Shown one piece after another: positions 23,100-35,742 of a stretch of 64,000 nucleotides of DNA (positions are counted from its first letter, which is position 1; each line of letters starts with the position of its first letter). Source of the DNA: Astropecten irregularis (Eukaryota > Echinodermata > Asteroidea > Paxillosida > Astropectinidae); contig OZ020244.1 of assembly GCA_963971285.1 (NCBI GenBank), positions 27,404,001-27,468,000 of the forward strand. Reading direction: 5' to 3'. The translations under genes and the position numbers were made by a program. A model generated the notes under the pieces. It was not told the DNA's origin and made no database searches. It saw nothing but the letters and a program-made list of their open reading frames with translations.

Positions 23100-24080
23100 C
23101 CTCACCGGTTTACCAACATAAGACGAAGAACATGCTATACTTGAAACCATAAAGCTGAATTCAATAGTAACTCGTGTAGTTTTATCCTTGCATTTACAAT
23201 ATTGACTGGTGACGATCAGAGAGAATTTATATTCATCTGCCCTATACCAGGTGAAGACTGAGATGGAGAAATACCGATACTGAATCTACTACAACTACAT
23301 CCGTTTACTTTCTGCATGCACCCGTTACAGGACACAAACTACCGGTCCCAACTACCTTTCAACTTTGGTAATGACCCCCTATTAACATACAATGTGACCG
23401 ACTCACAGAGTATAATCCGCCACAGGTTTACTCTATAGAATCAAAACTTCGTGTAAAAAGTGTATCCACCGGAGATGTCGATCTTTGTAGTGGGAAGTAT
23501 TCGAAATAAAGACCGTCATAAAGGAAGGCCGAGGTGCCGTGAAGTCCAACACAGGAACATTATTTCCGTCAACGCCCACGAAAGAATCTGACATTTTTGT
23601 TTGATAGCGTGACCTTAGTGTCGATTTCTAGAGGCGACCGGTGGTGCAGTGTGCATCGGGCAGGCATGCACACTCTGATAATCTTCTTTCTTCTTTTGCT
23701 CTGATTCAGGAAATCGACCTTCGTGATTGTAAACAAAAGTCACAAGGAGATTTGGTTGTAAACAAAATACAAATGTGGCGGCATTTGGAAGAACGGTAGG
23801 AAAGAGGCAGTGTTTAGAGGGGGCGTCATACCGTGGTACAACTTCCATCGTTCGGCGTGGGAGTCGTAACAAATCGCGTAAAAACAACCACGTCGTTTTG
23901 GACCTGTGAGGGCGCTCTACCAGGCGCCATATTGGTTATAAATATAAGCCAGAAATCGACTTTATCATTATTCGTTTATCATTGAATAGGCCTACATGTT
24001 TTACAAGAAAGATGAGAAAGGTTGTTTTGTGTCTTGGAAGAGATGATTTATTTAAATCATCCAGTTTTCACAACGTGACG
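23100..24080. other. Non-genic stretch, nothing recognised
   Basis: No exon or repeat end identified. A minus-strand 90-codon frame at 23615-23887 has no family resemblance. Confidence 0.4.
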
Positions 24081-24178
24081 GTTAGGGTTTAGCGTTATGG
24101 TTTAGAGTTAGGGGTTTAGGTTAGGGTTAAGGTTAGAGTTAGAGTTAGGGTTAGGATTAGTGTTATAGGGTTAGAGTT
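24081..24178 (+). repeat. Degenerate telomere-like tract
   Basis: About 100 bp of interrupted GGTTAG units (GGTTAGGGTTTAG, GAGTTAGGGTTAGG and variants). Probably an interstitial relic or a minisatellite that resembles TTAGGG repeats. Confidence 0.65.
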
Positions 24179-27100
24179 ATATTTGTGTATTTTTGTGCCG
24201 CTGCGGAAGTGGGCGAAAGCGTCAGTAGTCACGCTAGCTTTATGTATGAGACACGCTATTATTTGCAGCTGAATATTGTCCGTTTTACTTGTAAATAAAG
24301 CACGAAGGTTGACTGGAGAATCTGCTAAAGTTTCAACTTCCTCTCTGAAACAAAAACAAACCGTCCACCTACGTCATTTTTTTATGGAAAGTCTAATGTA
24401 CGCTTGGCCAGTAGATGGTTTTGTATTTTCAGAACGTTTCTGAATAAATTTGTAAGTCGGGAGTCTGTTCAAAATTGCATCCATAATGTATGACCATTTT
24501 GAAGATTACAGGACAAAAACATGACATGTTATTTTCAGGCCGCGTCTTCGTTTTACAGAAGCAACTCTTGTGCATCTTGAATTTATATTTTTGTCAACTG
24601 AAGTGAAAACAAAAATTGGCTACAGTTTTGTCCCGCTTCCTGAGTAGAACAAAATCTCGGCGCATGTAATGTGTAATACACGCACTGCCGAATACGACCG
24701 AGCAAGAAATGCGGCAAGCAGCAAGCTTAATTATTATAATCAGTATAGGGGGTGAAATGAGTCGGTTTGACGGGTCTGGCATATTTTCATAATCTCTACC
24801 TCAGGGGGTTTGTGCACTATTGTCATTCGTCTATGTAAGATTTAATAATGGCCACACTTTTTTTTCCTCTCCCCCCTTTTTTTTATCTAAATGCGAGCGT
24901 ATATAGCGGCCACGCGTGGGGCGATGCCGTATTAATACAATCATATGACTTGGACTGGACCGACAAAGGGTTTGTACTTTACAGTCCTGTGTGGACAGAC
25001 TGCGCATGATGTAATTACGGATGGAAATTGGGTAAAATATTGGTCTTCAATTTAATACTGATTTGGCATCACGGAGAGTGTTGGCACGCTATTTGAGGAT
25101 AGAAGACTCGGAAGCAGAAGCAGAAGAACGGTTCGGTTTGTGGCAAATTCCAGATCCGATCGTGTGAAGTAGACTGCAATGGAATCGCTAAGCTCAGCTT
25201 GTAGGAGGCAGGGCAGCCTTCACACGGAAGGGTTGATCCGATGTACTATGCATATAAGCCACGGTGGTTGTCAGCGGTGTACATGTAGCCAGTAGATGTT
25301 CGTGGTGTAGCAGGCGGTACACATCAAAAGGTGGAGTCACTGATTAGTGTACATGCCCCCGTCGTAAACGCACGGTAACAACGAACGTAGTTGGTCTGGC
25401 TTATGTTTCGAGAAGTGCTCCCTTTGGCGTAATACGCAGTCTGGTATAGGGCAGATTAGAAGTGTATTCCTATGCCTCAATACAAGCCAACCTCACGCAG
25501 GCCACTGTGGCCTGACTTAACTGCGGAACCTGCCTAAGTGTGAGTCTGGTCTGACCACCGGCTGAGCTCGATGATTCATAACCTAGATATTATATTAAAC
25601 ATTGGAGGCGTGGGTTAGAATCTGGACTCGGGCACCTGCGGGCCTCTCTTACCTCCACCAAATGGGCTCACGCAGTCGTGAGAATGATCATGGAGGAAGC
25701 CTAGGTCTTACCTTCCTAAGTAAAGTGGTCCAGGAGCTTCTAGACTTGACCGTCAAGCCTACATCACTTCAATGGAGGCCGATCTTGGGAGCTGACTGCC
25801 TGGGTTCCTCTTCAATGGTCTGGATTGGAACTTCGGTGTTTCACTGAATTTTGGTTGATGAGCAGTTTGCAGCAGTTTATTACTTGCAGTATCATTTTTA
25901 TTGAAACTTCGGTATTTTATATTCATTTTTCATTCTGAATCCACGACATATAGATGGATATGTACATGTACATGTATATTCATCATTGTATGTTCCACTG
26001 CCAACTCAGTAAATGGACGTTGCTAAAATAGAACGCAGTACATGTGTATTAAACTAAGTCGGGCCTGATGTAGTACGCTTTCCAAGAATCGTTAAGGTCG
26101 AGACGAACGCTTTCACAACTACCACAACATCAATCCTTTCCCTTCACCTGAACATGAATACACGCCAGTAAGTGGTATCACTTGCAACAGTCGGCCATTT
26201 TTTCCTCCTCTCCCCCTCTTTCCCGTTTGCTTTCATAATGCACGGAGGAGAGTTGACAAACTTGCCGTGCAGTGCAAAGCTAAACAAATTCACAGGCACG
26301 GTCCTGGGGAGCTCCCAACGCGCGGATGAGAGAGGTCAACTCCGAAACAGAATCAAGCGGAAGTGCCCGAGCACGTGCCCCAATATCCTTCTTGTACACT
26401 AGCGCGGTCCGTGTTGTAGGCCTACATTCTTTTATTCATAACATGTTCGTTCCTGGGTACTGGGAATCTGACGACCTACAGGCGATAAGGAGGGCAGTTG
26501 CTTCAAGATGCTTAGCTTCAAGATGCTTATTTCTGCTTAGATTATTGGCTTTCAGTTCTTCTTTGGAAAATATTGGGAGGTATGGCATAATTATATTGGT
26601 ATATCCATCAGTTAGACGTCTGTCAAAGCGGCACACGTGGTCGACTGACATTGAATTTGCAGGAGTCGAACCGACGACCATGACCAGAAAGACTCGCTGA
26701 CCATTTTGTCACCAAAACCAAAACCATAATTTCAACTGTCGGCCAGTTTATAAAACAGGACTTGCAGCTTTAGTAAGGAAAACACCCCCCACTCCAACAT
26801 CCTGTTTACGTATTCTGTACCGAATCGACCGATTAAGGGCAAAAAATAAGAATACAATATACCCAAAACTTGAATGCCCCAAAATTCGGACGTTTCCAGC
26901 CTTGCCTTGCATCGTCTAGTCTAGGCCTACACACCCCTAGAACCACTGGCCGGGGCAGCGCTGACCGAGAACACGCATTATACACCGAGAACCGTGCGGT
27001 CATTTCCTCCGGTCTCTTCCCCTCCCATCTCTCAGGGCTGGCCGTCATTTTTATTGATCCAACAATTTTCCCGTGTCTCAGGGCAAAAAAAGAAAAGAAA

Positions 27101-28431
27101 AAGAAAACCCGCAGTTGAGCCGCTGATGGAGCCGGGCACGGCACGTCCTAGAGCCCTGACAGCTATCCCCTCGGGATCCCCAGGCGAACGTGAACTCCTA
27201 CATCCTGGAGCCGGTAGGATGAACTAAACTGCTAAACCGACCGAGGGACTAGCAGGAGATGTGCCATCCATTGAGACTGTTTACGTGCCATCCGGTTACT
27301 TCTCCCATGCATCTTCATATCGTTTGTAACGTCTACGGCTGTTCTATGACTCACTATATTACACCTTTACCTTTTTATATCAAGTGCTACTCTTTTCACT
27401 GGCCTAAAGCCCTGGCCTAAAGCCCTGGCCTAAAGCCCTGGCCTAAAGTTCTGGGATTGGTTTTTATGGCTTCTTTTAATTTAAAGGACTGCAAGGACTG
27501 CGTGTTATGGTAGAAGAAGGTGTGGTATGTTGGTAACAGCACCCACTTTACTGTGGACGGTGTCCGACACTCAACTCGGTTACATTACATTCAATGATAA
27601 TGCACCTCTGAACTCTTGGGCCGTCACTCTGACATCCGATCAGTGACAAGAAAATAACTACATTTTTACATACAATGTGTTGTAAATGGAAAAGAACACC
27701 TACATGTACTTGTTTCACTATTTCCAAACGTATAGACACACATTTCACATTTCAAGCAGCAATATTTCAACGAAAGGGTTCTGTGTGTATGCGCCATCTT
27801 TATACTGTACATGTATATGTAAACCCTATCAAATCATCAGCTTTGTATATTACAGTGTATAATGTACGTTGATTGCACTGCAGAATGGCCACGTGTTTTT
27901 ATGACGTTTTTGTACCAGAGAAGTGAACTTTGACCTGACTATGGGTCGTCAGAAGTTGCAGGACGTCACTGTAGTTTCGTTGTCAACGACTGTTTCAGTT
28001 TCATATTATTTATCTATTTTTATTCAGTTTCAATTTCTGAGAACACGACTTTGTCGCTATTCATATCGCACCACCATTACTGCCTTATTCGTGTGGTCGA
28101 TCTACGGCTGTTCCATGCATGACATTATGTGAAAAATGCGTGAGATGCCATTGGCATGACAACGTAAGTCGTCTGGAGGCGACTGTTTGAATATTGATGA
28201 AAGCTGCGTATTGTCTTGGGTGTCGTTGCTGATCATAGTCAATTCCTCGTTGTGATCCCGTTTGGACTATAGATTGTTCCTTTTGCTTCCTCTGTGACTG
28301 ACACTCGTATTTTAAAAACCAGATAAATCTGCCTTGTAGTGTACATTTTGATGGGAAGACTAAGCTTGTAAACATACTGAAAGGAAAGCTGTTTAGAAAG
28401 TTGTATAGAAACATCAAACAAACAGTTTGTG
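24179..28431. other. Long non-genic stretch
   Basis: About 4.2 kb without a recognisable exon. It holds a 13-bp tandem repeat at 27399-27450, a tRNA-like word at about 26660 and ACATGTACATGTA words near 25967. Several 60-120 codon frames occur on opposed strands and look accidental. Confidence 0.45.
27399..27450 (+). repeat. 13-bp tandem repeat, 4 units
   Basis: Unit CTGGCCTAAAGCC repeated four times, the last ending in GTT instead of GCC. Confidence 0.85.
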
Positions 28432-28600
28432 TTGATTTGATTTGAAATGGTTTATTCGGTTAAAAAATGTAATCGCGGCCAAAGGCCGAATTAAAACATT
28501 TGTACATGAACATGGTTAGAAACATGACTTAGAAAATAGTTAAGGTACATAGACAACATTAAAGAGAAATAAAAAAAAAATATAAAAAAATGGCTATTTA
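28432..28600 (-). mobile_element. LINE 3'-end fragment
   Basis: On the minus strand the segment carries ATTCGGCCTTTGGCCG and then AATAAACCATTTCAAATCAA, an AATAAA signal followed by a short (TCAAA) tail typical of a non-LTR retrotransposon 3' end. No reverse transcriptase remains. The upstream edge is approximate. Confidence 0.5.
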
Positions 28601-29967
28601 AACACACCCAAAAGTTTTTTAACAAGAAACATTTAAAAGATAAACCAGAGATTATTTCAAAATAAAGGAATTGCAATTTGGGCTAAAACAGTGTGTCAGT
28701 TAAAAAGGAAAAATAGGCATAGTGTTAATATCATACATGATACATGGATCATGAAGGAAGGAAAAGAAAATCATCAATAGTCTTGTTCAATTCTGTTTCG
28801 TGTATCAATTACACTCTGCTGAAATATTCAGAGGAAAGTCTTAGAGCCATTTATTGACATCGACTGAATTATTTTCAAGACTTAATTTTTCATCAGGCAA
28901 TGATAACATATGCCTACTTGCTGACATGATTCATTGTGTTCATGACTCTTGGAGTGAATCCAACCAACTTTAAAGTCTGTTCATTGTCAAGCTGTTTCAT
29001 TGTCCCAAGTCCCAAGCAGGGGGCCTCCCAAGTCTGAAGTTCACTTTATTTCTCTCGATGTTTGCGTTCTGGTCTAAGAACGCAGACTAAACCGTTCCTT
29101 AACTTCATTATACGTATTAAGGTCCCGAGATAATTTTTGTTAAAAGTTTCGACAGCACCAAGCCCACGTCGCACCCTCTCTAGGCCCCCTCTCTGAGTTC
29201 ACGTCGTCAGCATGACAATAAGCTCCCTTGTTCGCTGCGAATTTCAGAGCGAAGGGTGGTATTTCACTACTTATTATTCAGCTACGTTCGAACATGGAGC
29301 TATTTCTTTTTATACAACTCCGTGGTTTGGAATGAGCGTGAATGGTGAAAGCCTAACGGTCGGTGTTAGGCCGCGCCGCACCCCTGAGGCTAGGACGTGG
29401 CCCTGGCACCAAGCAAGACGGGTGGGTGACGCGGAATGTGCACTATCTGATCCCAAATTACAAGGTCACGTACACGAGACCCAAGCTGAAAATCAGGCGA
29501 GGCTACAAAATATGACAGCGAGTAGACTCGAATCAAGCCGTTGTCTCATGCATGCTCCGTTGGCTTACAGTACTCTTGGTGATTTGCGGCAAGAAATATT
29601 GCTGCAAACGTGTAACTTAAATTAAGGTGTTGTTCCCATTAAATTCTCCATTGGGATTTGAGAATTACTCAAAGAGACTACACGACTAGGTGTTTTGTTT
29701 AATAAAATCAAACTTTAATATCAAAAGTCGCAATTTTAGAAAGAAACACACGAGCTACTGATATTAGACTTTTTCTCAAGACCGGCTTTCCTCCGATTTT
29801 TGTTAACACGAAATTCACACCGAACAAATCATAGTCATTTCTAATTTCTATTAGTCCGTGATACGGAGACTGTTGTGACGCCTTTTACAGTCTCGAAGCG
29901 AGTCTACACCCTATCCAACTCGTGAAGCTTACAATGTACGCGCGCAACCACACTACAGCCTTCGGGT
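28601..29967. other. Non-genic stretch, nothing recognised
   Basis: A 137-codon plus-strand frame at 29212-29625 has no detectable domain, and its composition gives no support for coding. Confidence 0.4.
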
Positions 29968-29975
29968 CTTGTGAC

Positions 29976-30174
29976 CAGTGGCGTCACCAAGGGGGGGCCA
30001 GGGGGGGCACGTGCCCCCCCTGGAAAACCTCGTGCCCCCCCGCGTGCCCCCCCCCCCCATTTGAGATTTGGGTTGGTGAAAAAAAATATAATATATATTG
30101 TAGCGGTGCCCCCCCAACAATTGCTAGTGCCCCCCTTGTGCCCCCCCAGACTCAAAAGTCTGGTGACGCCACTG
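29976..30174 (+). mobile_element. hAT MITE family G
   Basis: Ends CAGTGGCGTCACC and GGTGACGCCACTG. Exact 8-bp duplication CTTGTGAC at 29968-29975 and 30175-30182, fitting the hAT consensus with T at position 2 and A at position 7. The inside is mostly G-runs on the left and C-runs on the right, giving strong secondary structure. 199 bp, no coding. Confidence 0.95.
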
Positions 30175-30209
30175 CTTGTGACTTGCAACGGTAGAACGCA
30201 TAGTACACA

Positions 30210-30356
30210 CTGTACATGTACAATGTACCCTACAGTACATGTACATCGTACACGTACATTATGTACATGTACAATCCTACTGAAATTCTGAAATTGTGGC
30301 GAGTTATGTAAATCACATTCGCAGTCCATGATAATAATATACATGTACATGTACAT
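30210..30356. repeat. ACATGTAC-rich tract
   Basis: Clustered self-complementary ACATGTACATGTA and GTACATGTAC words between 30213 and 30356. It looks like a degenerate simple repeat able to form several hairpins. Confidence 0.5.
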
Positions 30357-30430
30357 GACTTATGAAACTGAAGGAAAAATATTTCCCGCCCAAAATCGAG
30401 GATACAGAGTTGGTATTCACCAAAATTCAT

Positions 30431-30668
30431 AGGCCTTCACAAACCAGGCTTGAGGCTAGGCTTGTGACTTACTTCGCTACCGCCATTTGAGGCACACAAA
30501 ACTAAATGGAGAGATTGGGTCGCCCATCACCTAAATGGTCACATCGACAAAGCCAGAGAAAGGCACGTATCGCTTCGCCATGTATCTCAAGCCCTTCATG
30601 TCATTCAGGACACAAAATGGCGCCAGTAGCAACATAAATCCCAGGCCTCATTTCGTTATTTAAGGCCC
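30431..30668 (-). mobile_element. TIR MITE family C, copy C2
   Basis: Inverted relative to C1. Starts AGGCCTTCACAAACCAGGCT and ends CATTTCGTTATTTAAGGCCC. More diverged in the middle than the other copies. Confidence 0.7.
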
Positions 30669-31155
30669 ATGAAAACGAAAATCGCTTTAATTTCATTCAA
30701 ACGAAAAACAGAGTCTTCAAAAGACGTTATCCATGAACCAAACATTTAGAGGAAAACCAACAACTAAAAACGAATGGGAATTACCCTAAACGACGGAAGT
30801 TCATGCACTGGTTTTACTTTCAGTCAATCTGCATTTAGGCCTATAGGGGATTTTATAAGACAATGTGGCGTTTCGTTGTCCACACGCAAGAGCTCCGGCC
30901 GGTTGAATGACACGGTCGTATATAGATTGGCAAGCAAGGACAAAACGTTAATGCATAATGTGTGCACAGTCTTCTCTGCTAATCAACTCTCAACGCATTC
31001 TATGCACAATCATTATCCAGACATAGCACACACGAAATTATACACGTACTGTACATGTACACGATGTACATATATATAAATATAGTTCATTAATCTCCGC
31101 TGCGCCATGGGGAGGGAATTTCAAATCCACTTTTATTTATAAAATCTAAACAATA

Positions 31156-31390
31156 GGGCCTTTACGAAATGAGGCTTGAAGATAGACTTGGAATTTATTT
31201 TGCTATATCAGGCGCCATTTCGTGTCCTGAATGAAATGAAGGGCTTGAGATACGTGGCGAAGCTGTGGAGCCTTTCTTCTGCTTCGTCTTGTGGCCCAAT
31301 CACTTCGTTTTGTTTTGTAGGCCTCAAAATATAGTGGCGGGTAGCGAACAAGTCCCAAGCCTAGCCTCAAGCCTGGTTTCGTAAAGGCCT
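31156..31390 (+). mobile_element. TIR MITE family C, copy C3
   Basis: Left end GGGCCTTTACGAAATGAGGC and right end TTTCGTAAAGGCC, with AGCCTAGCCTCAAGCCTGG before it. The best-preserved ends of the family. Confidence 0.8.
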
Positions 31391-32261
31391 TTAATTTCCC
31401 TAACGCATGGACTCAGGTCGCGTACGACCCTGCAGAATTGTCCTATACAATGGCATGGCGTATGATTTCGGTTTGGAAAACATTGCAAGCTAATTATGCC
31501 GTTACGAAGTTTCATGAAAGCAATACCAAAATAGCACAGGCAAAACTAAGTAAAATACATGTAGGCCTATACACAACCAACGCAACAGAAATATCGTGGG
31601 CAGCAAGATGAACTGTGTATGCACTGTATGTTTCATAATAATAAAATATAAATTTAAATATAAAAATCAGTTCGATAATTTTTCACTTTACACAGTTTCT
31701 AACTGTTTTTGTTTTGATTCCAGCCCATGCACGGTATTGTGCACTTTTTCAAAGTCGAAAAAAATTATAATGTCAACGAACTGAATTTTCATTTTCTAAT
31801 GTACTTGAGTTCCACATGAACATATGCCTATAAACATGTATACACGTATATAACATCGTACGTTTCTTTTTCTCTTTTCCTATACCCAGACACTTTAATC
31901 TTTAATGTTGGTAACCTCACGGGGCACCAGCCAAAGGGCAAAGCGAGGTAAGTGTGCAGCACCAGACGGCTGTTTAAGTTGTTGTTTTTCTTAGGACAAA
32001 ATGACAGAAGAAAACAAATGAAAATAGCACAGCACCGATCTCCATGGTTTTTTTCTCTTTTATTTAGGAAAATACTCTTCCAGCCATAGTTTAATAATAC
32101 ACATTCTTAAATCCGCTTCCGGTCCTCTCTGAAATAAAAACCGTATGTTTAAGCAAAATCTTTCGCGCCCATTTTGTTTGGCTTGGTACAAAAAAATGTG
32201 ATATTACATGTTTACTAAACAACACGCTATAGTTTAAGACTTGTAGAAAAGGCCTCACTTG
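31391..32261. other. Non-genic stretch between two family C copies
   Basis: AT-rich. No exon or further repeat end identified. Confidence 0.4.
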
Positions 32262-32464
32262 GGGCCTTTACGAAATGAGGCTTAAGACTAGGCTAGGGAT
32301 TTAATTTGCTATCGCCATTTTGTGTCCTAAATGAAATGAAGGGCTTCAGATACGTGGAGAAGCTGGAGCCTTTCTTTGGCTTCGTCATTTTGTGGCCCAA
32401 TCCCTTCGTTCCGTAGGCATCAAGCAAGTCCCAAGCCTAGCCTCAAGCCTGCTTTCGTAAAGGC
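32262..32464 (+). mobile_element. TIR MITE family C, copy C4
   Basis: Starts GGGCCTTTACGAAATGAGGC and ends GCTTTCGTAAAGGC. A few short deletions compared with C3. Confidence 0.75.
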
Positions 32465-32707
32465 TGTACGTTAGAAAACCCTGTTACAAATTTCAATAGG
32501 GGTTCTGTATAACCGAGCACTTGTGTACATGTGGTTTTTGAATTCAGCATGCATTTTAAGATGTGACGCTGGTACAGAGGAAAATATACACGTGTATGGT
32601 GACTATGGTCGGTCTGAAATTCTGAACAGGCACACAAGTCATTTTACCTTTCTCATCAAGAATTTTTGAACCATAATATACACACAGTAGATGCACTGTT
32701 AATTATC

Positions 32708-32992
32708 AAGGGACATGTCACACGAGGCAATTTACAGGCAATTACATTGTACAGGCAATTTTCAAGGAGAAGATAAAATGTCGTTCACCTCTCTATATTT
32801 TCCCACATCTTAAGGATATGTACATGTACCCCGGTAGATGTCGGAAGAAAATAAGTCTCTTGTGATACCAATATGCTCCTTTGGCATATTGTATACTCAT
32901 AGAGTTTGTAGCAATATGATAAACTGTACATGATTGTAGTTGGTTGCCTCCAAGTTGCCTGTTATTATCTTGCCTCGTGTGACATGGCCCTT
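32708..32992 (+). mobile_element. TIR MITE family I, 285 bp
   Basis: Inverted ends AAGGGACATGTCACACGAGG and CCTCGTGTGACATGGCCCTT, followed inside by CAGGCAA words and their mirror. No coding. A decayed relative lies at 9592. Confidence 0.8.
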
Positions 32993-33055
32993 GGAACCAC
33001 ATTCGGTCTTCCACCAAACCACTTTATATTGACTTGCATCCAAGCAGCATGGGAT

Positions 33056-33281
33056 ACTTTTGAGGCAGTGTCCCAATTCTCTGGCTGCGGCTGGCTTACG
33101 GACGTACGTACCTATGGCAGCCACTAGCCACTTACTGCAGCCATTTCCATAGACTTGGGTGTTATTTGCGGTCGCAGCCAGAGAATTGGGACACACCCTG
33201 AGAATCGGTCTTCATGTCAGCAGCGCATGCTCACAATTGCGTGCGCATGCGCTGTTGACATGAAGACCGATTCTCAAAAGT
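33056..33281. mobile_element. Near-perfect hairpin element interrupted by a MITE
   Basis: Once the inner MITE is set aside, the left arm (33056-33064 plus 33203-33230) pairs with the right arm (33245-33281) over 37 bp with one mismatch, around the 14-nt loop TCACAATTGCGTGC. The arm begins ACTTTTGAGAATCGGTCTTC. The near-perfect pairing suggests a young foldback element or a structured transcript source. Confidence 0.8.
33065..33199. mobile_element. MITE with GTGTCCCAATTCTC ends, 135 bp
   Basis: Inverted ends contain GTGTCCCAATTCTCTGGCTG and its mirror CAGCCAGAGAATTGGGACAC. It sits inside the left arm of the hairpin element and duplicates GAG (33062-33064 and 33200-33202). The intact right arm shows the sequence before insertion, so the 3-bp target duplication is well supported. 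Confidence 0.8.
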
Positions 33282-35742
33282 CTTCCATCCTTCAAATAGT
33301 GTGAGCCGGCTTAACGGTTCTTCAGTTGAGATGCAAATCACCTTTACTTTCTCTTAACAATATCCTTATGGAGCCAGATTATTCCTGCATGAACTTTTAC
33401 GAAAATACTCTTCAATTGTTTTCCTGTATGCACAGTTAATACATGTATTTATAAAAAAAGAAATTCCGACCATCAAATCATAATGAGAGTGAAAAAAAAG
33501 ATAAGACAGAAATGATTGTGAGACAGCAAATTAATTCACTTCAAATTAAAAACGCCAAGACATCATTTGAGGACCGAGTTCCGCGCTAGTTTTATCGAAC
33601 TGAACCTGTGTTGGGAGATCAATTTTGAATGGGTTTCCTTACAACTGCCTTGAGTGTGCCAACTTGAACCGCAGCTTAAGAAAAGTGAAGTTTCTTCACT
33701 TTGGCGTGTTGATGTGCTCGTGCCATCAAAAGTGGCTCACTTCAAGTTCAAAACAAGCCATACATTCACTTCGATTGTAAGAAAATAATTGACATTTAGC
33801 GTCCGGGGTGTATTTTCGAAAGGGGGGGGGGGGCATCCAAAAGGTTTAACATCATTTGATATGGACATATTAATTTCTGTCTATAGGCCTAAATTATAAC
33901 AAGAGGTCGGTCTCATCTTAGCTTTATCTCGATTCCAATCAATTATGACAATTGTATTCAGTAAAATAAAAATGAATACTCTAAAAAAAAATCCCCCAAT
34001 TCTCTATAGTGTTAATCACTTTAATTTAAAAACAAAACAACAAGCGGGTATGGGATTAAAATCGTCAAGGCGGTTTTGACATATTCACGCACGTGCAGTG
34101 CCAATAAGGCAATGTCATGGGCCAGTTCTCACAAAACAAAACAAAAAATCAGAATTACTTCAGTTTTTTGGCCCTTGGGGTATTTTCATTCGCGCAAGAG
34201 TTCACACCATCCCTTGTCTGTGTATACCAAATCAGCCAGATGGACGTTCTGGGGTTTTTTTTCTTTCTAAAAAAATGACTGCATGGAATGAAAATGAAAA
34301 TGCATTTGTGTTTTTCTTATACACGGGTGAGGATTTCGTGTGTAGATGACCCAGGAGCTGTTGTGGTAGGGTTAGGGTGATGGTGGTGGTAAGATGGATG
34401 AGGGAACGGGCGGGATGAGGCAGGGACGGGATGTGGCCCTGCAGGCCCAGTCCGGCAAACACCCACCGTGACTCGCGCACGAGCCTCGGGGGAGAACAGG
34501 GCCAGCCCTCCCGCCGCTGTAGGCATGCTCTCCGGAGTGCGCAAATTCGAACATCGCACTGTACTGAAGAAGTGGGACTTTGGCAAGCTGTTTTCTCCCC
34601 TCTTTTCTTCTTCAGTGCATGTTGTGCATGCTGCTTACTTGGGAGGGGGGGGGGCTTAATCCCCAGACTGATGGGCGACAAGGCGTTAAGAATGCCACCT
34701 CCCTCACACGCCCGTTGCCCCGTCTACCGTATCCGATTCTTATCACTACCATTTTGAATGGCCTGACCAAAATAAAAGATCTGATTCGGTACATTGCTCT
34801 CTTTCTTTCATTAATTTCTTCCAATCTTCAGTTAAAAAAAAATCATACACAAAAGCCTCCATATCAATCACTTAATCATTATTGCTTGTGTTTGCTTCCA
34901 CATTCTGAATATTTTAATTTCCAATCCATTAGGAGTCTTATAATTCCCAAACCGGGAATTTCCAGTATTATATACTAAATTATATCGGTGTATTATTAAT
35001 AATTTATCTACGGTTTTGTTAAAATAGGTCATCTTGGAATAAATTGGAACAAAATACGTCAACAAAAACCCGGTTTTGTCACTTGAAAAAACAACAACAA
35101 CAACAACAGTGGTTCGGTTGGTCTCGGAATATACATGTACATGTATTAAGATAGTACTTCGTTTAAGCAACTCGCAAAGTGTGGTCGTATATACCAAGTC
35201 AAATATGGCGGTTTTTCACCCCAATGCTGAAAAACCACCGCCTTTTGTCAAAAGGCAGGAAGTGCATAGAATTTGATCTTCAAAGGGAGTCCGATAATCC
35301 TTGGTTGTGTTTTAGTATATTGAAGGGAGAGAAGGGGGGGTTGAGAGAAAAAAAAAAGTGGGCTGCAAGGCCGTGCAAGCAGGGGAGTCAAAAGCATGAG
35401 CCCGGCCGGCCGGGGTTGAGGGGGGAGCACATGGCCGCGAGGGATTTTGTGGAAGTGACAATATGCAGACGACCTGTGTGCGCGTAACAGGAGCACCGTG
35501 CTTGCCGCATGTTGACCCCAGTGCATATTGTGTGACCGCAAGCCGCTCCAACACACGCCCGCTATTGAAATTCACACGGTTTCAAAGCCTCTTGCATGCG
35601 TTGGTTCACAATGCAAAGGCCTTGGTGTTCTGCAGAAATGTATATGAACACGTATTGTACATGTGTATAGGACTGCAGTGCAGCTTGAAACGAACAATAA
35701 CCAAAACAAAAAAAAAAGAAAAAAATAAGAGAGGAAAATGGG
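33282..35742. other. Stretch downstream of Fbxl14
   Basis: This lies 3' of Fbxl14 and should include its 3' UTR on the minus strand, but no convincing AATAAA close to the stop was found (an ATTAAA on the minus strand lies near 34914-34919). A (CAA)n tract sits at about 35088-35107 and a G-run at 33823-33833. Frames at 34232-34681 look accidental. Confidence 0.4.

Noticed and set aside
26650-26705. tRNA gene on the minus strand
   Set aside because: GGTTCGACTCC resembles a B box and TGGTCAGCGAG an A box, but the acceptor and anticodon stems do not fold convincingly. At best a degenerate SINE head.
27135-27250. Second tRNA-like or SINE head on the minus strand
   Set aside because: The B-box-like word is poor and no body or tail typical of the SINE at 14230 follows.
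29212-29625. 137-codon open frame as a gene
   Set aside because: No recognisable domain, no conserved start or splice context; surrounded by repeat-rich DNA.
34232-34757. Fbxl14 3' coding exon on the minus strand
   Set aside because: The frames there do not resemble the vertebrate FBXL14 tail (MTDSEKVR) and overlap frames on the other strand.
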